64,000 nucleotides of DNA from Pleodorina starrii (GCA_030267565.1 BRXU01000004.1:7394001-7458000); one strand, 5' to 3'; shown: positions 1-10,677, counted from the stretch's first letter. The notes: generated by a model from the sequence alone, not told the origin. Program-made: numbers and translations.

Positions 1-3000
1 TCTCCGGTCCCCGAGCCCCTGCCACCCATCTCAGGCCCGATGCCCATTCCGCCCATCCCCAGCCCCGAGCCCCTGCCACCCATCTCAGGCCCGATGCCCA
101 GTCCGCCCATCTCCAACCCCGAGCCCGTGCCATTGTTCTCCGGTCCCCGAGCCCCTGCCACCCATCTCAGGCCCGATGCCCATTCCGCCCATCTCCAACC
201 CCGAGCCCCTGCCACCCATCTCAGGCCCGATGCCCATTCCGCCCATCTCCAGCCCCGAGCCCGTGCCATTGTTCTCCGGTCCCCGAGCCCCTGCCACCGA
301 TCTCCGGTCCCCGAGCCCCTGCCACCAATCTCCGGTCCCCGAGCCCCTGCCACCCATCTCAGGCCCGATGCCCATTCCGCCCATCTCCGGTCCCCGAGCC
401 CCTGCCACCAATCTCCGGTCTCCGAGTCCCTGCCACCAATCTCAGCCCCGATGCCCATTCCGCCCATCCCCAGCCCCGAGCCCCTGCCACCCATCTCAGG
501 CCCGATGCCCATTCCGCCCATCCCCAGCCCCGAGCCCCTGCCACCAATCTCCGGTCCCCGAGCCCCTGCCACCAATCTCCGGTCCCCGAGCCCCTGCCAC
601 CCATCTCAGGCCCGATGCCCATTCCGCCCATCCCCAGCCCCGAGCCCCTGCCACCCATCTCAACCCCGAGCGCCTTCCGCCCATCCCCAGCCCCGAGCCC
701 CTGCCACCCATCTCAGGCCCGATGCCCAGTCCGCCCATCTCCAACCCCGAGCCCGTGCCATTGTTCTCCGGTCCCCGAGCCCCTGCCACCCATCTCAGGC
801 CCGATGCCCATTCCGCCCATCCCCAGCCCCGAGCCCCTGCCACCCATCTCAGGCCCGATGCCCAGTCCGCCCATCTCCAACCCCGAGCCCGTGCCATTGT
901 TCTCCGGTCCCCGAGCCCCTGCCACCCATCTCAGGCCCGATGCCCATTCCGCCCATCTCCAACCCCGAGCCCCTGCCACCCATCTCAGGCCCGATGCCCA
1001 TTCCGCCCATCTCCAGCCCCGAGCCCGTGCCATTGTTCTCCGGTCCCCGAGCCCCTGCCACCGATCTCCGGTCCCCGAGCCCCTGCCACCAATCTCCGGT
1101 CCCCGAGCCCCTGCCACCCATCTCAGGCCCGATGCCCATTCCGCCCATCTCCGGTCCCCGAGCCCCTGCCACCAATCTCCGGTCTCCGAGTCCCTGCCAC
1201 CAATCTCAGCCCCGATGCCCATTCCGCCCATCCCCAGCCCCGAGCCCCTGCCACCCATCTCAGGCCCGATGCCCATTCCGCCCATCCCCAGCCCCGAGCC
1301 CCTGCCACCAATCTCCGGTCCCCGAGCCCCTGCCACCAATCTCCGGTCCCCGAGCCCCTGCCACCCATCTCAGGCCCGATGCCCATTCCGCCCATCCCCA
1401 GCCCCGAGCCCCTGCCACCCATCTCAACCCCGAGCGCCTTCCGCCCATCCCCAGCCCCGAGCCCCTGCCACCCATCTCAGGCCCGATGCCCAGTCCGCCC
1501 ATCTCCAACCCCGAGCCCGTGCCATTGTTCTCCGGTCCCCGAGCCCCTGCCACCCATCTCAGGCCCGATGCCCATTCCGCCCATCCCCAGCCCCGAGCCC
1601 CTGCCACCCATCTCAGGCCCGATGCCCAGTCCGCCCATCTCCAACCCCGAGCCCGTGCCATTGTTCTCCGGTCCCCGAGCCCCTGCCACCCATCTCAGGC
1701 CCGATGCCCATTCCGCCCATCTCCAACCCCGAGCCCCTGCCACCCATCTCAGGCCCGATGCCCATTCCGCCCATCTCCAGCCCCGAGCCCGTGCCATTGT
1801 TCTCCGGTCCCCGAGCCCCTGCCACCGATCTCCGGTCCCCAAGCCCCTGCCACCAATCTCCGGTCCCCGAGCCCCTGCCACCCATCTCAGGCCCGATGCC
1901 CATTCCGCCCATCTCCGGTCCCCGAGCCCCTGCCACCAATCTCCGGTCTCCGAGTCCCTGCCACCAATCTCAGCCCCGATGCCCATTCCGCCCATCCCCA
2001 GCCCCGAGCCCCTGCCACCCATCTCAGGCCCGATGCCCATTCCGCCCATCCCCCGCCCCGAGCCCCTGCCACCAATCTCCGGTCCCCGAGCCCCTGCCAC
2101 CAATCTCCGGTCCCCGAGCCCCTGCCATCCATCTCAGGCCCGATGCCCATTCCGCCCATCCCCAGCCCCGAGCCCCTGCCACCCATCTCCACCCCCAGCG
2201 CCGTGCGCCCATCCCCAGCCCCGAGCCCCTGCCACCCATCTCAGGCCCGATGCCCAGTCCGCCCATCTCCAACCCCGAGCCCGTGCCATTGTTCTCCGGT
2301 CCCCGAGCCCCTGCCACCCATCTCAGGCCCGATGCCCATTCCGCCCATCCCCAGCCCCGAGCCCCTGCCACCCATCTCAGGCCCGATGCCCAGTCCGCCC
2401 ATCTCCAACCCCGAGCCCGTGCCATTGTTCTCCGGTCCCCTAGCCCCTGCCACCCATCTCAGGCCCGATGCCCATTCCGCCCATCCCCAGCCCCGAGCCC
2501 CTGCCACCCATCTCAGGCCCGATGCCCAGTCCGCCCATCTCCAGCCCTGAGCCCCTGCCACCCATCTCAGGCCCGATGCCCAGCCCGCCCATCTCCAGCC
2601 CCGAGCCCCTGCCACCCATCTCAGGCCCGATGCCCAGTCCGCCCATCTCCAACCCCGAGCCCCTGCCACCCATCTCAGGCCCGATGCCCAGTCCGCCCAT
2701 CTCCAGCCCCGAGCCCCTGCCACCCATCTCAGGCCCGATGCCCAGTCCGCCCATCTCCAACCCCGAGCCCGTGCCATTGTTCTCCGGTCCCCGAGTCCCT
2801 GCCACCCATCTCAGGCCCGATGCCCATTCCGCCCATCCCCAGCCCCGAGCCCCTGTCACCCATCTCAGGCCCGATGCCCAGTCCGCCCATCTCCAACCCC
2901 GAGCCCGTGCCATTGTTCTCCGGTCCCCGAGCCCCTGCCACCCATCTCAGGCCCGATGCCCAGTCCGCCCATCCCCAGCCCCGAGCCTTTGCCACCCATC

Positions 3001-3240
3001 TCAGGCCCGACGCCCAGTCCGCCCATCTCCAACCCCGAGCCCGTGCCATTGTTCTTCGGTCCCCGAGCCCCTGCCACCCATCTCAGGCCCGATGTCCATT
3101 CCGCCCATCTCAACCCCGAGCGCCTTCCGCCCATCCCCAGCCCCGAGCCCCTGCCACCGATCTCCGGACCCGATCCCCTCTCACCTATCCCCAGCTCCGA
3201 TCTCCTGCCCCAATCCCCAGCCCCTAGCCCCAGCCCCGTA
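1..3240. repeat. C-rich proline-coding minisatellite with 764-bp higher-order period
   Basis: The tract is built from a 54-bp unit (core cccgagcccctgccaccc, then a segment with ccgatgcccattccgccc) mixed with a shorter 28-bp unit that ends in atctccggt. Blocks recur in the same order every 764 bp: the same motif order restarts near 85, 849 and 1613. From about 2500 onward it is a more homogeneous run of 54-bp units, which decays by about 3240-3440. All three forward frames are open for most of the length and encode Pro/Ser/Pro-rich repeats, with long open frames on the reverse strand too. Because 28 and 764 are not multiples of 3, different copies shift the frame, which argues against one conserved protein. 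The array continues beyond the left edge. It could be an exon of a hydroxyproline-rich wall protein, but a non-coding satellite is the simpler reading. Confidence 0.9.
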
Positions 3241-5189
3241 GCGCCAGTGCTCAATCCCCCGAGCCCCAAGCCCAAGCCTTAGCCCCATAAGCCCCGAGCC
3301 TGAGGTCCCAGATGTCACTCCACCGCGAGCCCCAGCCCGAGCTCCTAGTCCCCACCCCCAGCCGCCAAGGTGTAGCCCCCAGCTTCAGGCCAAGTGTCCA
3401 AGGATAAGCTCCAGCCTCATTCCCTAACTGTTTAGCCCCAGATGCCAAGCATCGGCCCTGAAGCTTCAGCCCCTATCCCCAGCCCAGGTTACAGGGAGGA
3501 AAGACAGGGTGCGTGGGGGCCTTGGGGTGTTTGGGGTTTGGCTGACAGCTTTCCTGTCGCAGATCTTGGCATAAATGCGCCAATGTGCTTATCGAAATTC
3601 GGGACCATCAATGGTGAAACATCACCACAAAGGACGACTGCCGTCATTTGCGTCGGGATGCATGCATGCTTGCACGAACAAAACGCCGCAGGAAGGCCAT
3701 GCGCACCACAACAACGTCAAAGTAACCATTTGCGCTGTAAAGGTGTCCGTTCAAGTGTCATTAGGTTTCTATACCGGCTCAGGATAGGAGCCCAATGACA
3801 GTACGGAAACCAACTGCCGTTCCCACTATACGCCACATACGCCTTCCTTCTACATTCAATGTAATTGAATTATAATTAATTGACACTGGAAATAGCTAAG
3901 TACTTTCGCCTTTGCCTATACACTTGTTCTTGACTGTCGATGACAAAAGTCAAAGCAAGGCGATGCCTCAATAAGTTCAAGGTCTGCTCGCAGAGTTAAC
4001 TCAGGTATCAGGTAATCATGTCACGCAAGCTACGGAAAGTATCAGACTCATCGACGAGGTCCAGCTGTTCGCCGAGTACCGAACAACCTTGTGGGCAGTC
4101 TCTTCCACGCCGGAACTTTGTCAAGGGACCGATTTCGGAAGCAAATGTTAAATACAGTCTCAATAACTGGCGCCAATGGTCGTTAACAGCTGTGTAGCTA
4201 TGCGTTTTCCGTCCCTAATGTAATCACCCCAATGCCCTTAAGCAACGCAGTTCAGCACGGAGTGCACGGACATGGAGCTAGCGGCCTTGGAGTGGACTTG
4301 GAGCTAGCGGCCGGGAGTAGCTGTGCTGGCGGGCCGGCTGGGGGGCGCTAGTGGCCAGGAGCAAGACCCAGCCTCCCAAGGAAGTAATAATAGCGGTTAC
4401 AGCGGGCGTCAGACCCAAAACGGGAGATCCAGCTGGCCAGCTGGCCGTGCACTGCAGCGAACACACCGGGACAGAGGAAAGACCAACCAGCCCAGACAGC
4501 ACGAGCCAGCCCAGACAGGAAGGAGCAAACCCAGGGGAAAAGCGCTTAGGCGAGCAACCACGGGGCGCAGAAGTGCGGCCTGTCAGCCCTCACCTATCTC
4601 TATCTCTACCCGTCTGGCCCAGTCCGGCCTGCTGTTGCCCTGTGTATGGACTGGGCTGCAGCGGGCTGAACTACCCGTCTGGCCCGGGCCGGACTGAACT
4701 AGCCAAACCCAATCCCCAGCTAGGGGACTTCATGGAAAGGGATCTTGCCACCGGACAATTTTGGATTCTTTTAGTCATGTAACCGGTGGTTTTCACTACC
4801 ATCGTACTGGACACTTGGTATTATTGGGTTGCCGTCTCCTCCAGTAATATGCGGTTTATATACCGTACAGGCTCTCCGTAGACTCTCCGTAAAATGCAGT
4901 TTTGGGGTTGTTGTGGCGGCGGCCTTCACCGCGCTCACCCGAGCCGCCGCCTTTGCCAGCGTGGCGCCCTTGCTGGCCCTCCCGGGAGCGTCCAGCTGCG
5001 CCTTGCACTTGTCCCGCTCCCAGTGCCTGGAGTTTTGCAGAGTCGTGCAGGCTGTCACTCAATTAACATTTAATAGTCGCGCAAACTTTGACGGAATTAC
5101 TTAGTTTTGCGCGACTTAGCACCTCTGTTTGGAATAATCCTTCAATTTAGCGTGACGATACCCTGAGGTACGGAACCGTATGTTGTCCC
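3241..5189. other. gene-poor stretch between satellite and retrotransposon
   Basis: Base composition drops from the C-rich satellite to mixed, partly AT-rich sequence. Open frames here (for example 3442-3798 and 4351-4782) show no recognisable domain, no clear splice structure and low-complexity composition. Short direct repeats such as ggagctagcggcc lie near 4280-4310. The only gene-like island is the exon-like segment at 4939-5026, listed separately. Confidence 0.6.
4939..5026 (-). other. orphan exon-like island
   Basis: On the minus strand an 88-nt GC-rich segment is bordered by a good acceptor (aactccag) and a good donor (gtgagcgc). In the phase that keeps it open it would encode a charged helical peptide containing HWERDKCKAQLD. 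It sits in otherwise AT-richer, gene-poor DNA, and no partner exons were found on either side. It may be a relic of a captured or fragmented gene, or chance. Confidence 0.25.
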
Positions 5190-5193
5190 ATAG
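5190..5193. repeat. target site duplication (ATAG), left copy
   Basis: ATAG immediately precedes the TG start of the left LTR. The same four bases follow the CA end of the right LTR at 11443-11446. A 4-bp duplication with TG...CA termini fits LTR-retrotransposon integration and fixes the outer ends of the element. Confidence 0.7.
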
Positions 5194-5585
5194 TGACAGA
5201 GCGTTTGGGTGTCATCGACGAATTGCCGTCAAACGGTTAATTAACGGCAAGAACTGTTTTTGTCTGTTTGCTTATTAGGAGAACTTGATTTCGGTGCAGT
5301 CGTACTTGCATGACTGCTCGCCAGTCTGACTGGTGTGATCGCCCGTTCGCGGTCACTTGGTTACGGATCTTTGCGAGTTGTGTGTCGCACGCGCCGCTGT
5401 TGGGCGCGTTATGGCGTAAATGTTGTGATCTATTTGTTGTTAGTAAGACGTATCGCATCGCTGTGTGAGCGTTGGTGGTAGGAACACCGGGGCCCGTGTC
5501 CGGCGTTCCGTAATCCGGGGCCTTACGCTTATCCGAGGGTTCCGTGATGAACTGTTGTGCGTATTTAAGGCCGAAAGCGAGCCTG
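5194..5585 (+). repeat. 5' LTR, truncated at its 3' end
   Basis: It matches 10678-11089 of the right LTR with two substitutions (cat/caa near 5215; gttcc/gctcc near 5540) and lacks a 20-bp stretch present in the right copy. Homology stops at gcgagcctg, just after the TATA-like box TATTTAA at 5562-5568. The remaining roughly 350 bp (rest of the LTR, primer-binding site, gag, protease and 5' RT) are absent. Confidence 0.9.
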
Positions 5586-6587
5586 CGAGTGTTTGGCGCG
5601 AGTGTTTTCGAAGCTAGACCTGCGGCAGGGGTTCTTACAAATCCCCATTGACCCTGCCGACCAAGCGAAAACTTCGTACTGGGTGGGTAATAAAATCATG
5701 AACTACACTCGCATGCCATATGGGTTAAAGAATGCGTCGGCCAAGTTCCAGCGGGTCATGGATTACGAACTCGCGAAGGGGGGTCTCGACCACTGTGCCC
5801 GTGCGTACGTGGACGACGTTCTGATTTTCAGTAATTCCGTAGAAGAGCATATACAGCATGTGGCCGCGGTTCTCGATGTGTTGCACGGCTGCGGGCTGCG
5901 GGCGCACCCCGATAAGTCCATCTTTGGGGCTGACGTGATCGAGTACCTGGGGCACAACATGAGCGCGCAGGGCATCAGCCCGCATCATGCCAAGGTATCT
6001 GCGATCATGGGTCTTAAGCCCCCGCGCAACGTGTCCGAGCTGCGCTCCCACCTGGGTTTCGTTAACTACTACCGTTGTTACATTCCCAACATGAGCCAAC
6101 TGACCACCCCTCTCACGCATCTGCTCAAGAAAGACCAGAGCTGGGTTTGGGGTCCGGAACAGGAGAGCGCGTTTAACGCCATCAAGGCCGTGTTCGCCCA
6201 GGAGGGTTTGGTCTTGCGGCCCATTGACTATTCCAAGCCCCTCATCCTTCATACCGATTTTTCCAACCGGGGTATCGGGGCGGTCCTGGGTCAGCTTGAC
6301 CCTGACGGGAACGAGTACATGTGTGCTTGCATTAGCCGTTCGCTGAACAAGCATGAGCGCAACTACAGCAGCTACAAAGGGGAGATGCTTGCGGCTGTGT
6401 GGGGGTGCAAGTCCTTTCGGCATCACCTGCTTGGTGGTCTCAAGTTCACGTTGGTCACGGATCACCAGCCCCTCACATACCTCATGAGCACGGACGGGCT
6501 TACGGGGCAGTACGCGCGTTTCGCGGCGGTGATGCAGGAGTACGACTTTGAGGTTGTGCATCGCCCGGGTTTGACCAAAACGCGGAC
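5586..6587 (+). pseudogene. Pol part 1: reverse transcriptase (5'-truncated) and RNase H
   Basis: The open frame enters without an ATG at the LTR-RT fusion and starts in RT motif A (FSKLDLRQGF, whose Asp is catalytic). It continues through motif B (MPYGLKNA) and the catalytic YVDD box at 5806-5817, then an RNase H domain (LHTDFSNRGIGAVLG, later TDHQPLTYL). This order and wording is typical of Ty3/Gypsy RT. The fingers and the N-terminal third of RT are missing. The frame is lost at about 6578-6583, just where the conserved end of RNase H would continue in another frame. The next frame resumes without a gap, consistent with loss of a single base. The reverse transcriptase should be non-functional. 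Confidence 0.88.
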
Positions 6588-8530
6588 GTGCTTTCGCGCT
6601 ACCCCTCGCCGTCTGACGCTGACAACACGGGTGCCCGTTTGGACGAGGAGGAGCCTCCTTCGCTTGCTCGCACGCAGGCCCTCCTGACGCATTCGAAGGC
6701 CCAGGGCCTGGTGTTCCGCACTGCCCTCGCATCTCACCGCCCTGTTGCGTCTTTTTCTGATGACTTCTGCCCTTCCCCGGATGTTTTGTTGCCGGGTAAC
6801 CTTGGCCTGCCCATTGACCCCATGAACGTACCCCCGGATTCGGAGCACGAAATAGTCAGCACCTCCCGGGACAGGACGCATGCGTCTGCAGTGAAGTGGG
6901 TAAGGGCTGCCGCCAAGGCGAATCCCCAGGTTTTTGAGGCTAGCAAGACCAACCCCTTGTCGCGTGCCTTCTTCGCTCGGGGTTTGGGTACGGGCGTTAC
7001 CGTGTATGAGCCCATTGGCGGCTTGTGCGCGGGACTCGAGGCTTGCCTTCGGGCGGGGCTCAAGGTGGATCGGTACCTGTGTTCCGAGTCGGACCCAGCA
7101 GCAGTCAGGGTTGTCAACATGCGGCTGGAGAGGCTGAGCGCCGAGTTTCCCAAGCAGTTCCCCCCTGACGCTTACCGCCGGGTCTGGCTCGACCTCCCCT
7201 TGTCCCTCGCTAACGTGACTGAGCAAGCCCTTCTCTCAGCTGGCGCCTGCGACGGATCTCAGTGGCTCGTCTTCGCCGGCTGGTGTTGGCATGACGTCGG
7301 TAAGGAGGCAGGTTCGCTCGCGCCTGGCGCTTGCGCCACTGACCACGTCGTACGCATAGTGCAGACCTTGCAGTCCATTCAACGCCGCGCTCCTGCATTT
7401 ATGTTTGTCTGCGAGCAGCCGCGCGCCTCGTGGCGCAATGCGTCGGCTGCACAGCAGCGTGTTTCGGATGCCTTTGGTGAGCCGGTGGTTGTTGACGCTG
7501 CGCGCTTCGGTTCCCTTGCGCATCGCTTGTCTGCCCACTGGACTAACCTCGCGGCTCCCGAGCTGCTTGCCTTAACTACTTCCCTGGTTCGTCCGGAGCA
7601 TGATCTTTCCCTCCAAAGCATTTTGTCGCCCGGGCGCACGGTCAAACCCGCGCGCGTCCCGGAGGCGCAGGGGCTGTTTCCCTGCAACAAGGTTGGTGAG
7701 CCCCTTCGCGTTGCGCCGAGCCTTAGTCGCCCGGACTTGCAGTCCTTGTGTGATCTCGTGCATGATCCACTTGATCCGGATAACGGGGCTCTCACCATCA
7801 CGGAGTCCGAGTGTGCCATGGGCTACCAGGCTGGGGATACCGAGGCCCCTGATGTCACTGACGCACAGCGCCGCGTCCTGCTGGGACTTGCTCCTGACGC
7901 CATGTCTACGGCTGGCATTTTGGCCATGTGCCGCGTTCTCTCGGACGTGTCCTTGCATGAGGTGGCAGCATTTGTGTCTGACGTAACCCCACAAGCGGCG
8001 CCTGAGCCGGTTCGTGGTCTTGCGTACCCTCTTTTCCCTTCGGAGGATCCCTCCCCGTGGTCCGTAGCTTTCGCAGCTGCAGCCCACGCTGAGGAGGCTG
8101 AGGCCGCGCGCCCGTCTGCTCGCTGGCCGGACATCTGGGACGATGAGGCGTCCATCCACTTCCTTCGCAACGGCACCCACCTGCCTAACCTTTCGGTAGA
8201 GGAACAGCGTCGCGTCGCGCGCCGTGTGGGGTCGTATACCATGCAGGGAGGCAATTTGTACCGTGTCTTTAACGATGCGAAGTCTCGGCTCGTGCCCAAG
8301 CCGCCTGATCGGGTTGAGCTCATTAGGCGCACTCACGAGGAGACGGGTCACTTCGGCATCCGCCGTACGATCGCCCTTCTCCTCACCCGGCACTGGTGGT
8401 ACGGCATGTACCGCGACGTATCCAACTTTGTTCGTCATTGTGAGCACTGTGATCGGGTCAACACTTCTTTTGCGGCCCCGCAGCCCGATCTGCACCCCTT
8501 GCCTGTTCAGGGTTTGTTTTACCGGTGGGG
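6588..8530 (+). pseudogene. Pol part 2: DNMT3-like domain and integrase zinc finger
   Basis: This is the middle frame of the broken polyprotein. After a linker it contains a cytosine-C5 methyltransferase-like domain (roughly 6990-7940, listed separately), then a Pro/Ala-rich linker, then the integrase N-terminal HHCC zinc-binding module (THEETGHFGIRR ... RHCEHC, about 8330-8450). The frame ends in a run of seven G at 8527-8533. Integrase continues in the next frame, as expected from one extra G in the homopolymer. Reading the methyltransferase as part of Pol, rather than as a nested gene, rests on its open continuity with the zinc finger. Confidence 0.85.
6990..7940 (+). other. DNMT3-like cytosine-5 DNA methyltransferase domain inside Pol
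   Basis: The order and spacing of motifs follow the DNMT3 catalytic domain. A glycine-rich SAM loop (EPIGGLCAGLEA) is followed by VDRYLCSESD (motif II region). Then come GWCWHDVG at the position of the PC loop, CEQ in place of ENV, AHRLSAHWTNL (motif VIII, cf. AHR-x-R-x-FWGNL), and a C-terminal ECAMGYQAGDTE ... RRVLLGLAP block like the DNMT3 motif IX/X region. The catalytic Pro-Cys is not canonical: a Cys is present but offset by one and flanked by Trp, so activity is doubtful. I infer a captured host or viral DNMT3-family domain. Confidence 0.75.
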
Positions 8531-10557
8531 GGGTAGATTTGTGCGGGCCTTTGCCCGTTACCAAATCGGGGCACACTTATGTCATGATTTGTGTCGAGCA
8601 TTTCTCCAAATACGCTGTTCTGGTGCCTCTGCCCGATAAGGAGGCGGGGCACACCGCTTTTGCATATCTGCACCACATTTTGGGGCGGTATGGGGCCTCA
8701 GCTGAGGTTTGCACGGACGGTGGGAGCGAGTGGAAGGGTCCTTTCGCGCAACTGCTCCTTGATTCGCTAATCGACCACCGCCAGACTTCACCCAACCACC
8801 CTCAAGCAAATGGCTTAGCAGAACGCGTCGTGCAGACGTGCAAGCGCGCGCTACGCCGCATGGCTAGGCAGCGTGCCGAGGGCCGGGACTGGGACGAGCT
8901 GCTGCCGTACGTCATGCTGGGCTACAACTGCTCGACCCACAAGTCCACTGGTTTCAGCCCCTACCTGCTGCTGCACGGCGTGGAGCCCACCATTCCGCCT
9001 GCCATCAAACCAAGGTTTGACGTTCCGGTTTCGTTTGATGATGGGGAGTTAGCTGCGGCGTCAATTTTGACGCGTGCGGACGCTATGCGCCACCGGATGG
9101 CCATTGCTGGGGAGAACTTGCTGATAGCGCAGCACCGGGATACTCTGCGCTATGCTGCGCTGCGTGGGGGCGGGTACCATCCCAAGCTGCGTGAGTTTGA
9201 CGTCGGGGACTACGTGTATGATCGCAACACTAGCTCCCGCACCACGCTTGACCCGCCTGCCCAACCAACCATCTTGCGCGTCATTGAGGTGCGCCCCAGT
9301 GGCGTGCTGGTTTTGGAGGGTCACTGCGGTCAGACCCTGAAGTCGCACGTGAAGGACTGTGCGCCTTGCCATCTGCCCATCCGTGATGAAGTGGTTGACC
9401 CGCGCGTCGCACGCCCGTCTGCCACTCTGTCCTGTGAGGTGTGCCGCTCCCCCAAAGGGGAGGAGTGGATGCTGCTCTGTGATAGCTGCGGTACGGGCTG
9501 GCACACGTATTGCATGAAGCCGGCCCTGAAGCAAATTCCCGAGGGCACGTGGGTGTGCCCCAACTGCACAAGCAAGGGCGTTACGCCCGAAAGCGTGGAT
9601 GCACGTCCCATCGACAGGCCCCGTGAGCCTGGTGCGTCTAAGATGCCCCCTGCCAGGTCGGCTTCCAAGCCGGTTCCCCCTCAGTACTGGTCGGAACTTC
9701 AGGGCGCGAAGGTCGTTCGCCAGGACCACGGTGCTCAAGGTGTGGCTGCGACTAAGAGTGGCGTCGCAACCTATGCGGGTCGCCAAGGGCGCCGGCACCT
9801 CTTCGAGGTGTTGTATGATGATGGTGAGCTGGAGCTTGTGGAACCCACGCGCCTGAGGACTATGCTGGCGCCAAAGGTCGCTCGCCCCGTGCGGGCAAGC
9901 CGTGCGGCTGCGGTGACCGCTCAGCCGGAGACCTGGAAGCTCGGAGCTGGAGGAGATGTGGCATGTGCGCTGATGGCTGCGATGCCGGGTGAGCACCCTC
10001 CGGCCAAGGTGGCTCTTCTCTCTCGTGTTGTGGGTTCTGCGGCGTTCGATACCCCGCCGGTGCCGATTCAGCACGTCCAAGCGTTGACGGAGTACGTGGA
10101 GCTGGGTATGGTTCGGGATGCGCTTCTCCCGTGGGGTGCGGACCCCGCGGTTCGATCGGTGCTGGTCAGCAAGGGGATTCGGGTTTCCAAAGGTAAGTTG
10201 TCAAATGCGCGCGAGCCGCTCGCGCCAGGGTTCTACGAGGCGGCGAAAAAGCAGTTGTCGTCGGTAGAGTCGGTGTTCCTGTCGGTTACGGGTGCGCCTC
10301 TGGATCTTGCAATTCCGGCGGCGCTGAAGGTGGCCCAGAGCTTCGTAGTAGCGCGGGTTCCGATGTCGTATGTCTCGGGTGCGGATGAGGTTCGCATGCG
10401 CTGGTTGAAGTCGTTGCAGAGGCAGGATAGGTTGTTGATGTTTAGGTGCCCGTTCGAGGCCGGTCAGGAGCTGTTCATGTGGCTGGTGGTTTTCGCGTCG
10501 CCCGCCATTCGGCGGTTGGTGGTTAAGCAGAGCGGTTTCGTGGAGGACATCGCATAA
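8531..10557 (+). pseudogene. Pol part 3: DDE integrase, PHD finger, Tudor-like segment, unknown C-terminal domain
   Basis: The integrase core has its first Asp in VDLCGP (8536-8538), the second in TDGG (8716-8718) and the Glu in LAER (8821-8823), about 35 residues later. The catalytic triad is intact. It is followed by a typical integrase C-terminal part (YVYDRNTSS), a C4HC3 PHD finger at 9433-9567, and a YDDGELELVEPTRLR stretch of Tudor-like character near 9815-9860. The final roughly 230 residues have alternating predicted strands and helices (for example VFLSVTGAPLDLAIPAAL) and end at TAA 10555-10557. The module is open throughout but lacks its own start because of the frame change upstream. 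Confidence 0.85.
9433..9860 (+). other. PHD finger plus Tudor-like region behind the integrase
   Basis: CEVC ... LLCDSC ... WHTYC ... WVCPNC gives the C4HC3 ligand spacing of a PHD finger, including the usual Trp before the last Cys pair. About 70 residues later GRRHLFEVLYDDGELELV resembles the strand core of Tudor/SAWADEE-type readers. In chromoviruses a chromodomain occupies the equivalent place after integrase, so these readers may direct insertion to marked chromatin. That role is inference. Confidence 0.75.
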
Positions 10558-10637
10558 GCGGTGCCGTCGTTCTCAAATAATTCAGCGTTTTTCGTCCATT
10601 GTAGTCCTACCCGCTGGGGGGGGAACTGGTCACTAGG

Positions 10638-10675
10638 CACATGTTTGGTCTTTTGTGCAGCCAGCTGTTCCGACA
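10638..10675 (+). repeat. extra copy of the LTR 3' terminus just before the right LTR
   Basis: Thirty-eight bases identical to 11405-11442 (the last 38 bp of the right LTR, ending ccgaca) sit two bases (GC) upstream of the right LTR start. A G-run polypurine-like tract (gggggggg aactgg) lies just before, near 10615-10630. The arrangement is an LTR end abutting an LTR start, like a two-LTR junction. Confidence 0.8.
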
Positions 10676-10677
10676 GC

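Noticed and set aside
40..3241. Long proline-rich open frames (up to 870 codons) as cell-wall protein genes
   Set aside because: All forward frames are open because the repeat unit lacks stop triplets. Unit lengths of 28 and 764 bp shift the frame between copies, and there is no signal peptide or flanking splice site in view. Kept as a repeat.
3442..4782. Open frames at 3442-3798, 4323-4697 and 4351-4782
   Set aside because: No domain, low-complexity composition and no consistent splice structure.
5725..6732. 335-codon minus-strand frame opposite RT
   Set aside because: Shadow of the GC-rich RT/RNase H coding frame; the plus strand has clear catalytic motifs.
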